Assembly (NCBI GenBank): GCA_905235315.1
Contig: CAJOLG010000014.1
Location: forward strand, 1-24,590
Reading direction: 5' to 3'
DNA: 24,590 nucleotides
Source: an uncultured Solobacterium sp.
Lineage (GTDB): Bacteria > Bacillota_I > Bacilli_A > Erysipelotrichales > Erysipelotrichaceae
Shown piece after piece: positions 23,812 through 24,590 of the stretch (the first letter of the stretch is position 1; each line of letters begins with the position of its first letter). The notes under the pieces were generated by a model. It saw nothing but the letters and a program-made list of their open reading frames with translations, ran no database searches and was not told where the DNA came from. The position numbers were made by a program, and so were the translations under genes.

Positions 23812-24150
23812 TCAGAGGAAATAATAAAGCAGGGTGAGAAACAGGGATACTACAAACAGGGCAACCCCGGCATAGAACGCTGGATTTTCCGTGTTCTTTC
23901 GCTCTTCAACAACCTTTTCCCGGTAAGCGGTAAGCGGGCCGTCTTCCTTCTTCCATGAGAAAAATGTAAAGAAGCCTTCCTTCCACCAGAACACCAGGAT
24001 TCCCGCAAAGAGAAGCAGCACCGAGGAAATGGAAAGGCCGTCAATGAAATGAAGGAGGAACGGCGGAACAATAATGCCGTAAACCATGGAAATGGCTGCC
24101 GCAGCCAGGCAGCGGATCCAAACACCCCTTGTTTTGAATTTCTGTATCAT
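23812..24150 (-). CDS. Small membrane protein, three helices (possibly DUF3899)
   Basis: This 112-residue protein has predicted membrane helices at about 13-34, 41-57 and 92-111, and a charged loop between the second and third (WKKEDGPLTAYREKVVEERK). The ending NPAFYAGVALFVVSLFLTL resembles the small Bacillota membrane family DUF3899, from memory only. No function can be given. No strong ribosome site precedes the ATG; only AGG lies four bases upstream. A -10-like TACAAT lies seven bases upstream of the ATG, so a transcript started there would be leaderless. The gene lies 38 bases after another small membrane protein gene, with a terminator between them. Confidence 0.7.
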   Translation of the reverse strand: MIQKFKTRGVWIRCLAAAAISMVYGIIVPPFLLHFIDGLSISSVLLLFAGILVFWWKEGFFTFFSWKKEDGPLTAYREKVVEERKNTENPAFYAGVALFVVSLFLTLLYYFL

Positions 24151-24157
24151 GAAACCT

Positions 24158-24163
24158 ATTGTA
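24158..24163 (-). promoter_or_regulatory. -10-like box directly before the small membrane gene
   Basis: TACAAT (minus strand) lies only seven bases from the ATG at 24150. Transcription would begin at or next to the start codon. The -35 region overlaps the upstream terminator stem and is poor, so this promoter is uncertain. Confidence 0.4.
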
Positions 24164-24164
24164 T

Positions 24165-24190
24165 CGAAAAACCGGGTTTTATGCCCGGTT
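24165..24190 (-). terminator. Terminator of the DUF1622 gene
   Basis: On the minus strand AACCGGG (24184-24190) and CCCGGTT (24170-24176) pair around CATAAAA, followed by TTTCG, with the T-run including the stem's last bases. The stem overlaps the stop codon of the upstream gene. The short T-run suggests partial read-through. Confidence 0.65.
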
Positions 24191-24551
24191 ACGAATTACT
24201 GTTTTTTTCTGCCGCCTTGGCACGTTCTTCATGCCATGCTTTGTTTTTCAGCTCCCACTGAACTTCGAAGGCAAGCGCAAACCGCAGGATGATGATTGCG
24301 CCGAGGGCGATATAATCATCCATATTGTGCGCGGTAACGGTCTTGAGCACTTCACCGCACATCATGAATTCAAGGGCGGTAAGAATTCCCTCTTCCAGCT
24401 GAGGACCGTCTTCTTCATGCCGGATCCAGCGCAGGAGCCCCTGTATGGAAGCGTGTATCATAACGATGATTCCGACCAGTTCAAGTCCGATTGATCCGAT
24501 CTTTACGATATATTCCAGAATACTTTCAAGCGAACCGATAAAGAAGTTCAT
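24189..24551 (-). CDS. DUF1622 family membrane protein
   Basis: This 120-residue protein has hydrophobic segments at about 15-37, 54-72 and 80-97 and a charged C-terminal tail rich in Glu, Lys and Ala. The segments ALEFMMCGEVLKTVTAHNMD and ALGAIIILRFALAFEVQWE match the pattern I know for DUF1622, a small inner-membrane family of unknown function. GGAGGA lies six bases before the ATG at 24551, and an extended -10 lies further upstream. The gene is complete in the window. A second small membrane protein gene follows in the same direction and might share transcripts through a weak terminator. Confidence 0.8.
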   Translation of the reverse strand: MNFFIGSLESILEYIVKIGSIGLELVGIIVMIHASIQGLLRWIRHEEDGPQLEEGILTALEFMMCGEVLKTVTAHNMDDYIALGAIIILRFALAFEVQWELKNKAWHEERAKAAEKNSNS

Positions 24552-24574
24552 GATGATCCTCCGTTCTTTCTGTA

Positions 24575-24583
24575 ATTGTAACA
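24575..24583 (-). promoter_or_regulatory. Extended -10 promoter of the DUF1622 gene
   Basis: On the minus strand TGTTACAAT is an extended -10 with five of six matches. The start near 24568 leaves a leader of about 17 bases that contains GGAGGA. The -35 position falls outside the window. Confidence 0.6.
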
Positions 24584-24590
24584 GAGACAG

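Overview
The window looks like a chromosomal segment of a moderately GC-rich Bacillota (Firmicutes) bacterium. My best guess is the Erysipelotrichia. This is an inference from gene content (a Rex regulator, a PPi-dependent phosphofructokinase, a LicD protein, Gram-positive lipoprotein and Opp genes, a DUF1622 protein), strong Shine-Dalgarno sites and sigma-A-like promoters; no database search was possible. Nearly all DNA is coding. I see no mobile element, CRISPR array or phage gene, and no gene-free stretch longer than 300 bases.

Region by region: (1) 1-130 is the 3' part of a 5S rRNA gene with its terminator, the end of an rRNA operon. (2) 188-2698 is a four-gene operon, tsaE-tsaB-rimI-tsaD, in which every junction is an ATGA overlap. 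It supplies the t6A modification of tRNAs that read ANN codons. (3) 2796-9410 holds rex, asnS, a licD-family gene, an ABC-F ATPase gene and pfp, all on the plus strand. A Rex-box-like operator overlaps the rex promoter, and I see no convincing terminator until after pfp. (4) 9464-10164 holds two minus-strand units: a GNAT acetyltransferase gene and a tRNA-Ser(CGA) gene. (5) 10216-13053 is a tldD-tldE protease pair with two tandem terminators. (6) 13105-16781 encodes a heterodimeric ABC exporter with one degenerate and one canonical ATP site. (7) 16910-23738 is an oligopeptide importer locus, oppA-B-C-D-F. Here oppA carries a single-base frameshift, and OppB has a large cysteine-containing extracytoplasmic insertion. 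(8) 23812-24551, on the minus strand, holds two small membrane-protein genes.

How the genes work together: the t6A cluster, asnS, tRNA-Ser and 5S rRNA serve translation. Rex and PPi-PFK are redox sensing and glycolysis in a fermentative anaerobe. The Opp system and the TldD/E protease fit peptide uptake and processing. Several promoters share an extended -10 (TGnTAnnnT). At least two genes appear to have leaders too short to hold a ribosome binding site.

I found no clearly new multi-gene system. The points most worth checking are the broken oppA, the OppB insertion, the possible Rex-to-pfp transcript and the short-leader promoters.
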